Source of the DNA: Actinoplanes palleronii
GTDB taxonomy: Bacteria > Actinomycetota > Actinomycetes > Mycobacteriales > Micromonosporaceae
DNA: 64,000 nucleotides
Reading direction: 5' to 3'
NCBI RefSeq assembly: GCF_016862315.1
Contig: NZ_BOMS01000090.1
Coordinates: 1 to 64,000, forward strand
Positions 1 through 7,900 of this stretch are shown here, piece after piece. The position numbers and the translations under genes were made by a program. Under the pieces are notes generated by a model. That model worked only from the letters and a program-made list of their open reading frames with translations, ran no database searches and had not been told where the DNA came from. Position 1 is the first letter of the stretch. Each line of letters opens with the position of its first letter.

Positions 1-1573
1 GCCGCCGGGCATCCCGCCGCCGGGCATGCCACCCAGACCGCTGCCACCGGGGTTCGCACCACCGGGCGCGTCCGGCACGTCGACCGATCCGATGGTGGTG
101 GGCTTCCAGTCCGACTCGTCGCCGGTCAGCAGGCCGTGCGAGTCCGGGGCGTCCGGCAGGCTCACGCCGCCGGCGCCACCGCCCGCGCCGCCACCGGGCA
201 TGCCGCCGCCCGGCATTCCCGCGCCCACGCCACCGCCACTGCCACCACCGACGCCGGGGCCGGTGAGGCCGGGGATGTCGATGCCACCACCGATGCCGGT
301 GCCGCCGGACGTGTTCGCGGTCGGCGCGGACGGCACCTTCGGCGGGGTGAACGCGCCCACGCCGCCACCGGACCCGATGCCGCCGCCGGACCCGGAGCCA
401 CCACCGATGCCGGTGCCGCCGGACGTGCCGGGCGGCTTGGGCAGTGTCGGCGCGGTGAACGCCGGAACACCGCCGCCGGTCAGGCCCGATCCGCCGCTGC
501 CGCCACCGATCCCGGTGCCGGTCGGTGTGTCGAAGCCGGGCAGGCCCGTGGTCGGTGTGCTGAAGCTCGGCGTGGAGATGTTCGGGGTGCTGATGTTCGG
601 CGTGCTGATGTTCGGGGTCGAGATGTTCGGCGTCGAGATGTTCGGGGTGCTGACGTTCGGCGTCGAGATGTTCGGCGTGCTGATGTTGGGCGTCGAGATG
701 TTCGGCGTGCTGATGTTGGGCGTGGAGATGTTCGGGGTGCTGACGTTCGGCGTGCTGACGTTCGGCGTCGAGATGTTCGGGGTGCTGATGTTGGGCGTGC
801 TGATGTTGGGCGTCGAGATGTTCGGGGTGCTGACGTTCGGCGTCGAGACGTTCGGGGTGCTGGGGCTCGGGGTCGGCGTGTTCACCGGGGCGTTGCTGCC
901 GGTGTTCGCGTTCACCGCGCTGGTGGTCGCCTCGTACTGGGTGGCCACCGTGTCGACGACCTTGAGCATCGCCTCGGTCATCGGCTTCTCGAACGGGCTG
1001 CCGGTGATCGAAACCAGGCCGTTGCCGCCGACCGCGTTGTTCGCCTCCCGGGACAGCGCCGCGAACGACTCGTCGAGGTAGGCCATCGTCTTCTGGCCCC
1101 ACTGCAGGTACTGGGCACTCGCGTTGAGCTGCGACGGGACCGAGTTGATGCTGCCGATCCCGGCCGCGCCGGAGATGTGCTCGGCCTGCTTGCCGATGCT
1201 CTTGGAGAGCCCCTCCATCTTGGTGAGGAACGCGTTCGCGGCCGTCCCCTGCCAGCCCCGGCCCTCACCGGCGATCGCCTTGGACTGGTCGTGCACAAAC
1301 GTCTCGAGCCACAGCAGCGTGCTGAGCGCGCGCTGGAAGGCGGCATACGCGTCCATCACGGACTGCGCGTTGACCAGCGTGGCGGCCCGGGCGATCTGCT
1401 CCGGCGTGGCGATGCCCGCGGCGCCGGTGATCGAGGCCCGCAGCATCGCCCAGCCGCCGGACGTCCGGGCCCAGCCCTGGTAGTCGTTGAGGTCCGTCGC
1501 GTCGACGGTGGTCGGCGACCACCAGCCGCCCCCGGATTCTTCCCAGTCCTTGCGGTCGTACTGCTTCGCCATC
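1..1573 (-). CDS. PPE/WXG-like ESX-associated protein with NxSTP repeats (C-terminus outside window)
   Basis: Reading from the ATG at 1573 gives an open frame of 524 codons with no stop before the left edge, so the C-terminus is missing. Residues about 25-215 are helical and contain a WQG turn (residues 107-109), as in WXG100/PPE-type type VII secretion substrates. Residues 236-340 are 21 pentapeptides of the form N-V/I-S-T-P. After that come Gly/Pro-rich stretches with many GGG, GMPGG and GIGGG blocks. A GAGGA Shine-Dalgarno sits about 9 nt before the ATG. The gene is the last visible member of the minus-strand ESX cargo cluster. Secretion or cell-surface exposure is inferred from this context. 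The repeats suggest an extended, possibly glycosylated stalk. The exact family assignment is uncertain. Confidence 0.8.
553..867 (-). repeat. 21 x 15-nt in-frame repeat encoding NxSTP pentapeptides
   Basis: Twenty-one consecutive 15-nt units on the minus strand encode Asn-Val/Ile-Ser-Thr-Pro, with the variation mostly at the second residue and at wobble bases. The array sits directly between the helical head and the Gly/Pro-rich tail of the PPE-like protein. The units are perfectly in frame with no spacers, which marks a coding minisatellite. Confidence 0.9.
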
Positions 1574-1605
1574 GCCCTGATCCTCGAGAGAACTGAAAGT
1601 TACGC

Positions 1606-1632
1606 GCGCCGGGCCACGGCCGGGCCCGGCGC
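1606..1632 (-). terminator. GC-rich hairpin after the 266-aa gene
   Basis: A perfect 10-bp inverted repeat (GCGCCGGGCC / GGCCCGGCGC) with a 7-nt loop lies 8 nt past the stop of the gene at 1641-2441, and upstream of the next minus-strand gene. There is no U-tract, which is common for actinobacterial terminators. It could instead be an attenuating or mRNA-stabilising stem. Confidence 0.5.
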
Positions 1633-1640
1633 TGCGGCGG

Positions 1641-2441
1641 TCAGGCGGAGCTGCTGCCGTGGTTGCCGACGCTGGTGATCTGGGCCCAGGCGTCGTCCAT
1701 CACGCCGTCGAGCTGGGTGGTCGTGACGGTGTTGAACTCCTCGGCCGTCTCGTACTCGTCCATCATCTGCTTCAGGTCGACCTGCAGGTCGACCAGCGCC
1801 GTCTGCAGCGTCAGCATCAGGTCCATCGCCTCGCCCTTGAGACCCGAGCTGGTCGAGCCGGTGCCCTCGATCTTCTGGCGCATCACCTCGGCCTTGGCGA
1901 AACCGCCCGGCTTCATGTGGACGTCCTTGAGCTGGTTGTGCGCATCGATCAGGATCCCGGTGCCGGCGGGGTCGGCGACCGCCTTCAGCGCGTCGATGAA
2001 GTGCTGGATCGCCTGGTGGCTGACGACCAGGTTGCCGTCCGGGTTGTTCTGCACGTCGTACGCGGGGATGTTCGGCCGGACGAAGCCGGAATCCTTCGTC
2101 GGGATGTACGTGTGGTGCGGGTCAAACGCGTCCGGCTTGACCGTGGCCGGCTGGGTCGTGCCCTGGTAGGTCTTGACGAGCTCTTTCCAGTGGCTCGTTT
2201 CGAGCACATTGTCCTTGTACCACTGGTAGGTGTCTTTTTGTTCCTGGTTGTACCCGTTCCAGTCGAACGGCGGCTGGTACCTGCCGGTGTGGGTCGCGTT
2301 CCAGTGCGAGATGTCCTGATGGATCTTGTCGATCAACGAGTCGGTCCAGCCCGCCGGCTTGCCGATGGTGCCGTCGTGCGTGCCGAGGACGCCGATCTGC
2401 TTGATCGCCTCGGTGTTGGCGTAGTCCATGTTCGCGCCCAT
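1641..2441 (-). CDS. hypothetical ESX-cluster protein, 266 aa
   Basis: I do not recognise a named family. The protein starts at the ATG at 2441, preceded by a good GGAGGT Shine-Dalgarno 7 nt upstream. An internal Met at residue 5 is an alternative start. The N-terminal half is polar and rich in Trp, Tyr and His, with no signal peptide. Residues about 150-255 are helical and acidic and could form a helical hairpin like that of larger WXG100-type proteins, but no clear W-x-G turn is seen. It lies between two GC hairpins and between WXG100 genes and a PPE-like gene, so co-export with ESX proteins or a chaperone role is the likeliest context-based guess. Confidence 0.75.
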   Translation of the reverse strand: MGANMDYANTEAIKQIGVLGTHDGTIGKPAGWTDSLIDKIHQDISHWNATHTGRYQPPFDWNGYNQEQKDTYQWYKDNVLETSHWKELVKTYQGTTQPATVKPDAFDPHHTYIPTKDSGFVRPNIPAYDVQNNPDGNLVVSHQAIQHFIDALKAVADPAGTGILIDAHNQLKDVHMKPGGFAKAEVMRQKIEGTGSTSSGLKGEAMDLMLTLQTALVDLQVDLKQMMDEYETAEEFNTVTTTQLDGVMDDAWAQITSVGNHGSSSA

Positions 2442-2482
2442 GTCAGCTGACCTCCGTCGCTCGGGCTTGGTGAGAACGCATC

Positions 2483-2511
2483 GCCGGCCTGGTCAGGCAC
2501 GCCAGGCCGGC
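2483..2511 (-). terminator. second GC-rich hairpin in the 130-nt gap
   Basis: Perfect 10-bp arms (GCCGGCCTGG / CCAGGCCGGC) surround a 9-nt loop. It follows another hairpin in the same gap and lies just upstream of the promoter side of the 266-aa gene. A tandem terminator reading on the minus strand is the simplest explanation. There is no U-run. Confidence 0.5.
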
Positions 2512-2539
2512 GAGGAACCGGCCCTGCGGCCGGCGGGGT

Positions 2540-2565
2540 GGGCCGGCGTCGTGCGACGCCGGCCC
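2540..2565 (-). terminator. GC-rich hairpin 7 nt after the WXG100 gene stop
   Basis: A perfect 11-bp inverted repeat (GGGCCGGCGTC / GACGCCGGCCC) with the loop GTGC lies immediately downstream of the stop codon at 2572 on the minus strand. The position and strength suggest transcription termination after the two-gene WXG100 operon. Confidence 0.6.
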
Positions 2566-2571
2566 GGGCGG

Positions 2572-2874
2572 TCAGCCGCCGCGGACGTCGTTCCAGATCG
2601 AGGCCTGCCGCTGCTCGGTCGTGCCGTAGTTGTCCGAGATCTGCAGCAGGGTGGAGCGCGCCTGGTCGAGATAGGTGGACATCTCGTTGGCGGACTGGTC
2701 CCAGACCTGCTTGGAGACCGTGTACTGCTCGCGGGCGGCACCCGTCCAGTCGGCCATGCTGCGCTCGACACTCTGCTCCATGTCGGTCAGCGCCGACTTG
2801 ATGCGGGTGTTGATCTGGTTCATGTCGTACAGGGTGGCATCGGCCTGATTGAAGTCGAACCGGAAGTCGGACAC
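2572..2874 (-). CDS. WXG100 family ESX protein (EsxA/EsxB-like), 100 aa
   Basis: The length of 100 aa, two predicted helices and a central W-T-G turn at residues 43-45 (ADWTGAAREQY) are the family hallmarks. Such proteins form antiparallel helical dimers that are secreted through the type VII (ESX) machinery. Translation starts at GTG 2874, with an AAAGGA element about 10 nt upstream. The gene follows another WXG100 gene with a 45-nt gap, so the two probably form a cotranscribed heterodimeric pair. The C-terminus ends in WNDVRGG. No export core component (EccB, EccC, EccD, EccE or mycosin) lies inside the window. Confidence 0.93.
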   Translation of the reverse strand: MSDFRFDFNQADATLYDMNQINTRIKSALTDMEQSVERSMADWTGAAREQYTVSKQVWDQSANEMSTYLDQARSTLLQISDNYGTTEQRQASIWNDVRGG

Positions 2875-2919
2875 CGTGTCGGGTCCTTTCTGAAGCTGAG
2901 GGGTGGTGGGGAGGGCGGA

Positions 2920-3240
2920 TCAGATACCGGGGAGGGCCTGCCCGAACGACTGCGCGGTCTGCGCCGCCGAGTCCTCGGCCTCGGTGTAGCCCTTGGTCGT
3001 GACACCCATCACTTCGAGCATGTTGACCAGCTCGTCGATGACCCGCTTGAACGAGTTCTCCCAGCTGTCCATGGCCTGGTTGAAGCCGTTGGACGCCGTG
3101 CCGGTCCAGCTGCTCTGCAGGGTGGCCATGTTGGAGTTGACGTTCTGCAGGTAGCCGGTGAACTCGGTGGCCCGGTCGGAGAACTGCTGGGCAGCGAACT
3201 GCATGCCTTGCTGGCTGGTTTGCACCGTAGGCATCGTCAC
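2920..3240 (-). CDS. WXG100 family ESX protein (partner), 106 aa
   Basis: This is a small helical protein with a W-T-G turn at residues 45-47 (SSWTGTASNGF), typical of the WXG100/ESAT-6-like family. I place the start at GTG 3240, because the strong AGGAG lies 8 nt before it. The in-frame ATG two codons later (3234) is the obvious alternative, and a longer reading from 3309 has no good ribosome site. It is the first gene of the minus-strand cluster and is followed at 45 nt by the second WXG100 gene. The two are probably a secreted heterodimer or substrate escort for the locus. Confidence 0.93.
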   Translation of the reverse strand: MTMPTVQTSQQGMQFAAQQFSDRATEFTGYLQNVNSNMATLQSSWTGTASNGFNQAMDSWENSFKRVIDELVNMLEVMGVTTKGYTEAEDSAAQTAQSFGQALPGI

Positions 3241-3533
3241 GTCGGTAGCTCCTCTTCGTGGTACAGGTCTGGGAACACACGGTCCGAAGTGGATGCCGAT
3301 TCGCGCCAAAGCTGTTTACGACATCCGTCCCGATCCACGCATGTCGACGTCATGAAACCGCCCGCCATGAGACCTGTCAAACACCAGCGGCAGAAGACGG
3401 GCATCTTTTGGGCAGGGCGCAATCAGGAAAACATACGGAGACAAGGCGACGTAACGACGAATTTTCCCAAGCTTGCTATTGTCTCGCGGGCCTGGGCTGC
3501 ACCGCCGCCGCAGGTGCTCACCGAGGGGGTTGC
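3241..3533. promoter_or_regulatory. divergent intergenic region between the two ESX transcription units
   Basis: This 293-nt non-coding stretch separates the minus-strand WXG100 operon from the plus-strand giant-toxin operon. It is visibly less GC-rich than its flanks (for example AATTTTCCCAAGCTTGCTAT near 3460-3479). Two divergent promoters must lie here. I cannot assign -35/-10 boxes with confidence. The plus-strand end carries a clear GAGGGGG ribosome site before ATG 3534. Confidence 0.6.
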
Positions 3534-3950
3534 ATGAACGGCAGCGAGCGCATCGAGCAGCTCTTCGCGGAGTACCAGCGACAACGCGACAACCTCGCGG
3601 ACATGCAGCGGAAAATGAGCGAGATCTCGGCCTCGGCCACCTCACCGCGCCGCGAAGTCACCGTCACGGTCGGTCAGAACGGGGTGCTCACCGACATCCA
3701 GTTCGCCAACGGCACCTACCGCCGGATGACACCGTCCGATCTGACCGCTGTGGTTATGACCACATTCGCCGAGGCGAAGGAGGCGGCCATGGACCAGGCC
3801 GCGCAGATCCTCGCCCCGATGCTGCCGGACGGCCTGAACGCCGCGGATCTGGTGCGGGGCAAGGCCGGTGCCGACGCGTACCTGCCGGCCGAACCGCGGA
3901 TCGCGACCAGCGTCCGCGAGATGCTCGGGATGCGGGGGCCGACGGCATGA
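3534..3950 (+). CDS. YbaB/EbfC-like protein of an ESX locus, 138 aa
   Basis: The N-terminal 45 residues form a charged helix or coiled coil. A beta-rich segment follows (VTVTVGQNGVLTDIQF), then a long helix, which is the alpha-beta-alpha layout of YbaB/EbfC nucleoid-associated proteins. Actinobacterial type VII gene clusters often encode such small YbaB-like proteins, and their job there is not established. The ATG at 3534 is preceded by GAGGGGGTTGC. The gene opens the plus-strand operon, and its stop overlaps the next start (ATGA at 3947-3950), indicating translational coupling. DNA binding is known for the bacterial family, but a chaperone-like role in this context is inference. Confidence 0.8.
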   Translation: MNGSERIEQLFAEYQRQRDNLADMQRKMSEISASATSPRREVTVTVGQNGVLTDIQFANGTYRRMTPSDLTAVVMTTFAEAKEAAMDQAAQILAPMLPDGLNAADLVRGKAGADAYLPAEPRIATSVREMLGMRGPTA

Positions 3951-4990
3951 GTACCGCGCGCGGACAGATGTGGGTCAACCCCGACGGCGTCGTCAACGTC
4001 GGCCGGGCCTACGGCGAGCACTCCGACACGTACGCCCGGCACGTGCGGGCCATTCACCAGCTGCGCAACCAGTACGGCGAGGCGTGGGGCGACGACGAGA
4101 CCGGCCGGGAGTTCTCCAAGAAGTTCCTGGCCGGGCTGGACCAGCTGGAGGCGCTGGTCGGCTCGGTCCGGGGGACCCTGGACTACACCTCCGAGGGCCT
4201 GACCACCGGCGGCCGGCAGTACCGCGCGGCCGACGACGACGCGCGCACCGCGGGCTACAAGATGGAGCAGGACTTCAGCGACCTGTCGGTGCCCACCGGC
4301 ACCGTCGCCGCCCGGGTCACCGAGGGCATCCCGGCCGAGCCGATGTCCCGGCTCTCCCGGTCCACGCGGCCCGGCACCGAGACACAGCCGCTGCTCGCCC
4401 GGACCATGTCCGCCCGGACCGAGGCGCAGCCACTGCTCGCCCGCACCCTGGCGGCCGACACCGAGGGGCAGCCGCTGCTTGCCCGGACCCTGTCGGCCCG
4501 GACCGAGGGGCAGCCACTGCTCGCCCGCACCTTGGCGACCGAGACCGAGGGGCGGCCGCTGCTCGCCAAGACGGCCCGGCTGGCCGTGGCGGACTCCGAC
4601 GGCCTGCCGCTGGAAGACGCCCAGCTCACCCCACGGATCAGCGCCGCGCTCACGCCGGCCATCCCGGCGATCTCGTCGTACGTGGCCAAGCCCGAGTACA
4701 CGACCGCGCTCGTCGACGGCCGGCCGCTGCCCGAGGGCTACCGCCTCGAGGCGTTGAACCCGTTCGCCGACGGCACCACCCGCATCGACGCCAGCCTCTA
4801 CGACGCGGTGGCCCCGATCGGTCACACCCCGGTCACCGACGCCGAGGGCCGGCCGCTCGACCCGGACGGCAGGCAGTTCTTCATGGTCAAGGACAACCCG
4901 CAGGCCGACCCGACGGCGTCCGGCTACCGGCCGATGTTCCTCAGCTTCACCGCGGACGGCAGCGCCGCACCGCTCGGCCCGGCCTACTGA
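3947..4990 (+). CDS. WXG100-headed protein with five 14-aa repeats, 347 aa
   Basis: Residues about 1-100 form a helical hairpin with a W-G turn (EAWGDDETGREF), which matches a WXG100-like export head. Residues about 144-213 are five tandem 14-aa repeats built on T-E-x-Q/R-P-L-L-A-R/K-T. The C-terminal 130 residues contain short motifs of the form D-x-x-G-R-P-L (VDGRPLPEGY, AEGRPLDPDG) and no recognisable catalytic signature. The start overlaps the preceding gene by 4 nt, and the stop lies 6 nt before the GTG of the giant gene, so all three are translated as a unit. It may be a dedicated partner or escort for the giant protein, which is inference from coupling. There is no signal peptide. Confidence 0.85.
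   Translation: MSTARGQMWVNPDGVVNVGRAYGEHSDTYARHVRAIHQLRNQYGEAWGDDETGREFSKKFLAGLDQLEALVGSVRGTLDYTSEGLTTGGRQYRAADDDARTAGYKMEQDFSDLSVPTGTVAARVTEGIPAEPMSRLSRSTRPGTETQPLLARTMSARTEAQPLLARTLAADTEGQPLLARTLSARTEGQPLLARTLATETEGRPLLAKTARLAVADSDGLPLEDAQLTPRISAALTPAIPAISSYVAKPEYTTALVDGRPLPEGYRLEALNPFADGTTRIDASLYDAVAPIGHTPVTDAEGRPLDPDGRQFFMVKDNPQADPTASGYRPMFLSFTADGSAAPLGPAY
4376..4585 (+). repeat. 5 x 42-nt in-frame repeat (TExQPLLART units)
   Basis: Five adjacent 42-nt units each encode 14 residues around T-E-G-Q-P-L-L-A-R-T-L-S-A-R. The second unit half alternates between SAR, AAD and ATE, and the last unit is more diverged. They sit between the WXG100-like head and the C-terminal part of the 347-aa protein. 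Confidence 0.9.
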
Positions 4991-4996
4991 CCTCCC

Positions 4997-7900
4997 GTGC
5001 CCGACTTCCACATCCCGCACGACCCCGAATGGCAGTGGGTCTACGACCTGATCCTGTACGGCGTCGGCGAGGAGTTCCCGCAGGCCGACCCGACCCAGCT
5101 GCGCGCGATGGGCGACGACCTCTACCAGTTCACCAACACGCTGCTCGGCGGGATGGCCGCGACGGCCAACCTGGGCAACGCGCTGAGCGCCCACCAGGAC
5201 GGCCAGGCCGCCGAGGCGTTCGGCCGGTTCTCGCGCGGGATCACCCAGAGCATCCCGCAGGGCGCGAACATCTCGACGTCGCTGGGCGGCGCGTCGTACC
5301 AGTTCGCCCTGGACTCCGAGTCGACCCAGTACGGCATCGTCATCGCGGCGTTCACCCAGGTCGTCGAGATCGCGATCGCGCTCTCCTCGGGCTTCGGCGC
5401 ACCGGCGGTCCCCGGGCTGATCAAAATCGGCCAGGAGATCGTCAAGACGCTCATCGAGATGCTGTCCACCCGGCTGCGACAGGTGCTGCAGCACCTGGTG
5501 TGGGAAGCGGTCCAGGAGGGCCTCGAGGAGCTCTGGCAGAGCGCGGCCGGGCAGATCGTGCAGATGGCCGAGGGCCACCGGCACGGCTTCGACTACAAAG
5601 ACCTGGGGATGTCGTTCGCCGGCGGCGCGTTCATCGGCGGCGGCGTCGCCGGGATGCACATGATCGGCGGGAAGTTCTTCCCGAAGTTCACCAAGAACGT
5701 CTTCGGTGGCGAGGTGCTGTCCGGCGGCGCCGAGACCCTGTTCGAGGGCCTGTTCAACACGATCGTCGGCGGCGGCGGCTTCAACCCGGGCGCGACGTTC
5801 ACCTCCTCGATCATCGGCGGGATGGCGCACAACGGCGCCTACGAGATCGGCCAGGCGATCGGGCCGGGCACCGGCGGCGCGCACGGCGACCTGCCGCCGT
5901 CGACGCTGAAGTCCGCGGTCGGCTCAGGCGGGAACACCCCGCCGGCGCTGACCACCGGCGTCGCTCCCCCGACCACCGGCACCGGCAGCCACGCCGACAC
6001 CGGCGCGCCTGCGCCCGCTCCGGGCAGCACGGGAACCGGCGGCACGGGCACGGGAACCGGCGGCACGGGCACCGACACCGGCGCGGGAACTGGCGCGGGA
6101 ACTGGCGCGGGAGCAAGCGGCACGGGCACCGGCAGCACAGGCACCGGCACCAGCGGCACCGGCACGGGAGCCAGCGGCACGGGCGGCACCGGCACCGGCA
6201 CGGGAGCCAGCGGCACGGGCGGCACCGGCGCGGGAACTGGCGGAACGGGCACCGGGACCGACGGCACCGACACCGGCTCGGGTACCGGCACCAGCGGCAC
6301 GGGAACCGGCGGAACGGGCACGGGAACTAGCGGCACGGGCACCGGCAGCACAGGCACGGATACCGGCGGAACCGGCACGGGGACTGGCGGCACCGGCGCG
6401 GGAACCGGCGGAACGGGCACCGGGACCGACGGCACCGGCACCAGCGGCACGGGCACCGGCACCGGCACGGGCACGGGCGGGACCGGCACCGGCTCGGTCG
6501 GCGGAACCAGCGGCGACAGTGCCTCCGCCGGCGGCAACGCGCCGAGCACGAATCCCGCCGGCGGTAATTCCCCGGGCAGTTCGTCCTCGGGCACCGGCCA
6601 AGACGGCAATTCCGCCACCGGCAATGCCTCCAGTGACCAAACGGTCACCGGAAACAACGGTGGAACAAATTCCAGCGGCGGCAATACCAGCACCGATGCG
6701 GCAAACAGCGGATCCGCCGGCAGCAATATCGGGAATGGCACCACCACTGTCGGTAACGGAACCACCGGACAGCCGGACATCTCGCACTCCGGCGGCACCA
6801 CTATCGGTACGGGACAGCCGAACACCGGCAACCAGAACACCGGCATTACCGGTAATTCGAACACCGGCACCGTAAATACCGGAACCGGCAATACCGGCAG
6901 CGTGGGCAATCAGCCCTCCGGCACGAACCCGGCCACCGGCACGAGCGAGACCACACCGACCCGAGGCAACCCCGGCACCACTGTCACGCCACCACCCGCG
7001 ACAGCCCCGCAGACCTCGACAGTGGTCAACGCTCCCCCGATCGCCTCCGCCACCGCCAGCCCGGCGCCGACCGGCGGCCTCCCCGGCTTCGACACCCCCG
7101 CCCCGGCCTCGGCCACCACGAACCCGGCCACCGACACCCCCACCGGCCCGGCCGCCACCAGCACCAGCGTCCCGGCCAGCAGCACCACCACAGGTCCGGC
7201 CACCGGCAGCACGAACACCACGAGTCCGACCACCACCAGCCCCACCGGCCCCGCCCCGGCAAACACCCCCAGCCCCGGGACCAACCAGACCAGCACCACC
7301 ACGCCCTCCACCACAGGCCAGGCCACCGCGAACCAGGCCACCCCAGCCCCCACCCGCGCAAACCCCGCCACCACCCCCACCCAGGCCACCCCCCAGCGCC
7401 CCACCACCCCACCACCCCCGCCGACCGAGATCGGCCTGGTCACCCCGATCGACTCACCGGTCGCCCCGCCGACCCCCGAGATCACCGCCCCGGCACCGCA
7501 GGTCGAGCTCCAGGCAACCCCCGAGGTCACCCCGACCGCACCGCAGGCCGAGGTCCAGGCGACCCCGCCGACCCCCGAGGCACCCGCCCCGCCCGCCACA
7601 CCGATCGCCGCCACACCCACACCCGCGCCCGCACTCGACGACGACGTGGACCTCGATCTCCCCCCGTCCTCCAGCGCCCCCTCCTCTCTGCGCCTCAAGT
7701 CGGACGCCCCCAAGATCGCCACCGCGCCGATCGCGCGGACCAACCAGGCCTACGACCAGCGCGCCACCCCCGCGGACGACGTCCTGGCGCGTGAGGACTA
7801 CGGCACCTACTTCCAGCAGCTCAACAGCAGCCTGGACGCCGGCAAGCCGCTCGCCTACGTCGTCAACACGATCCTGCCGGTCCGCGACGTCTCCAAGATC

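Noticed and set aside
553..867. Possible CRISPR-like array
   Set aside because: Units are 15 nt, contiguous, without spacers, and in frame with a coding sequence.
26..1596. Plus-strand frames with GVLMF/GVEMF repeats or Arg-rich runs
   Set aside because: The minus frame encodes a WXG-type helical head with a clear start and a biologically sensible NxSTP repeat. The plus frames are its shadows.
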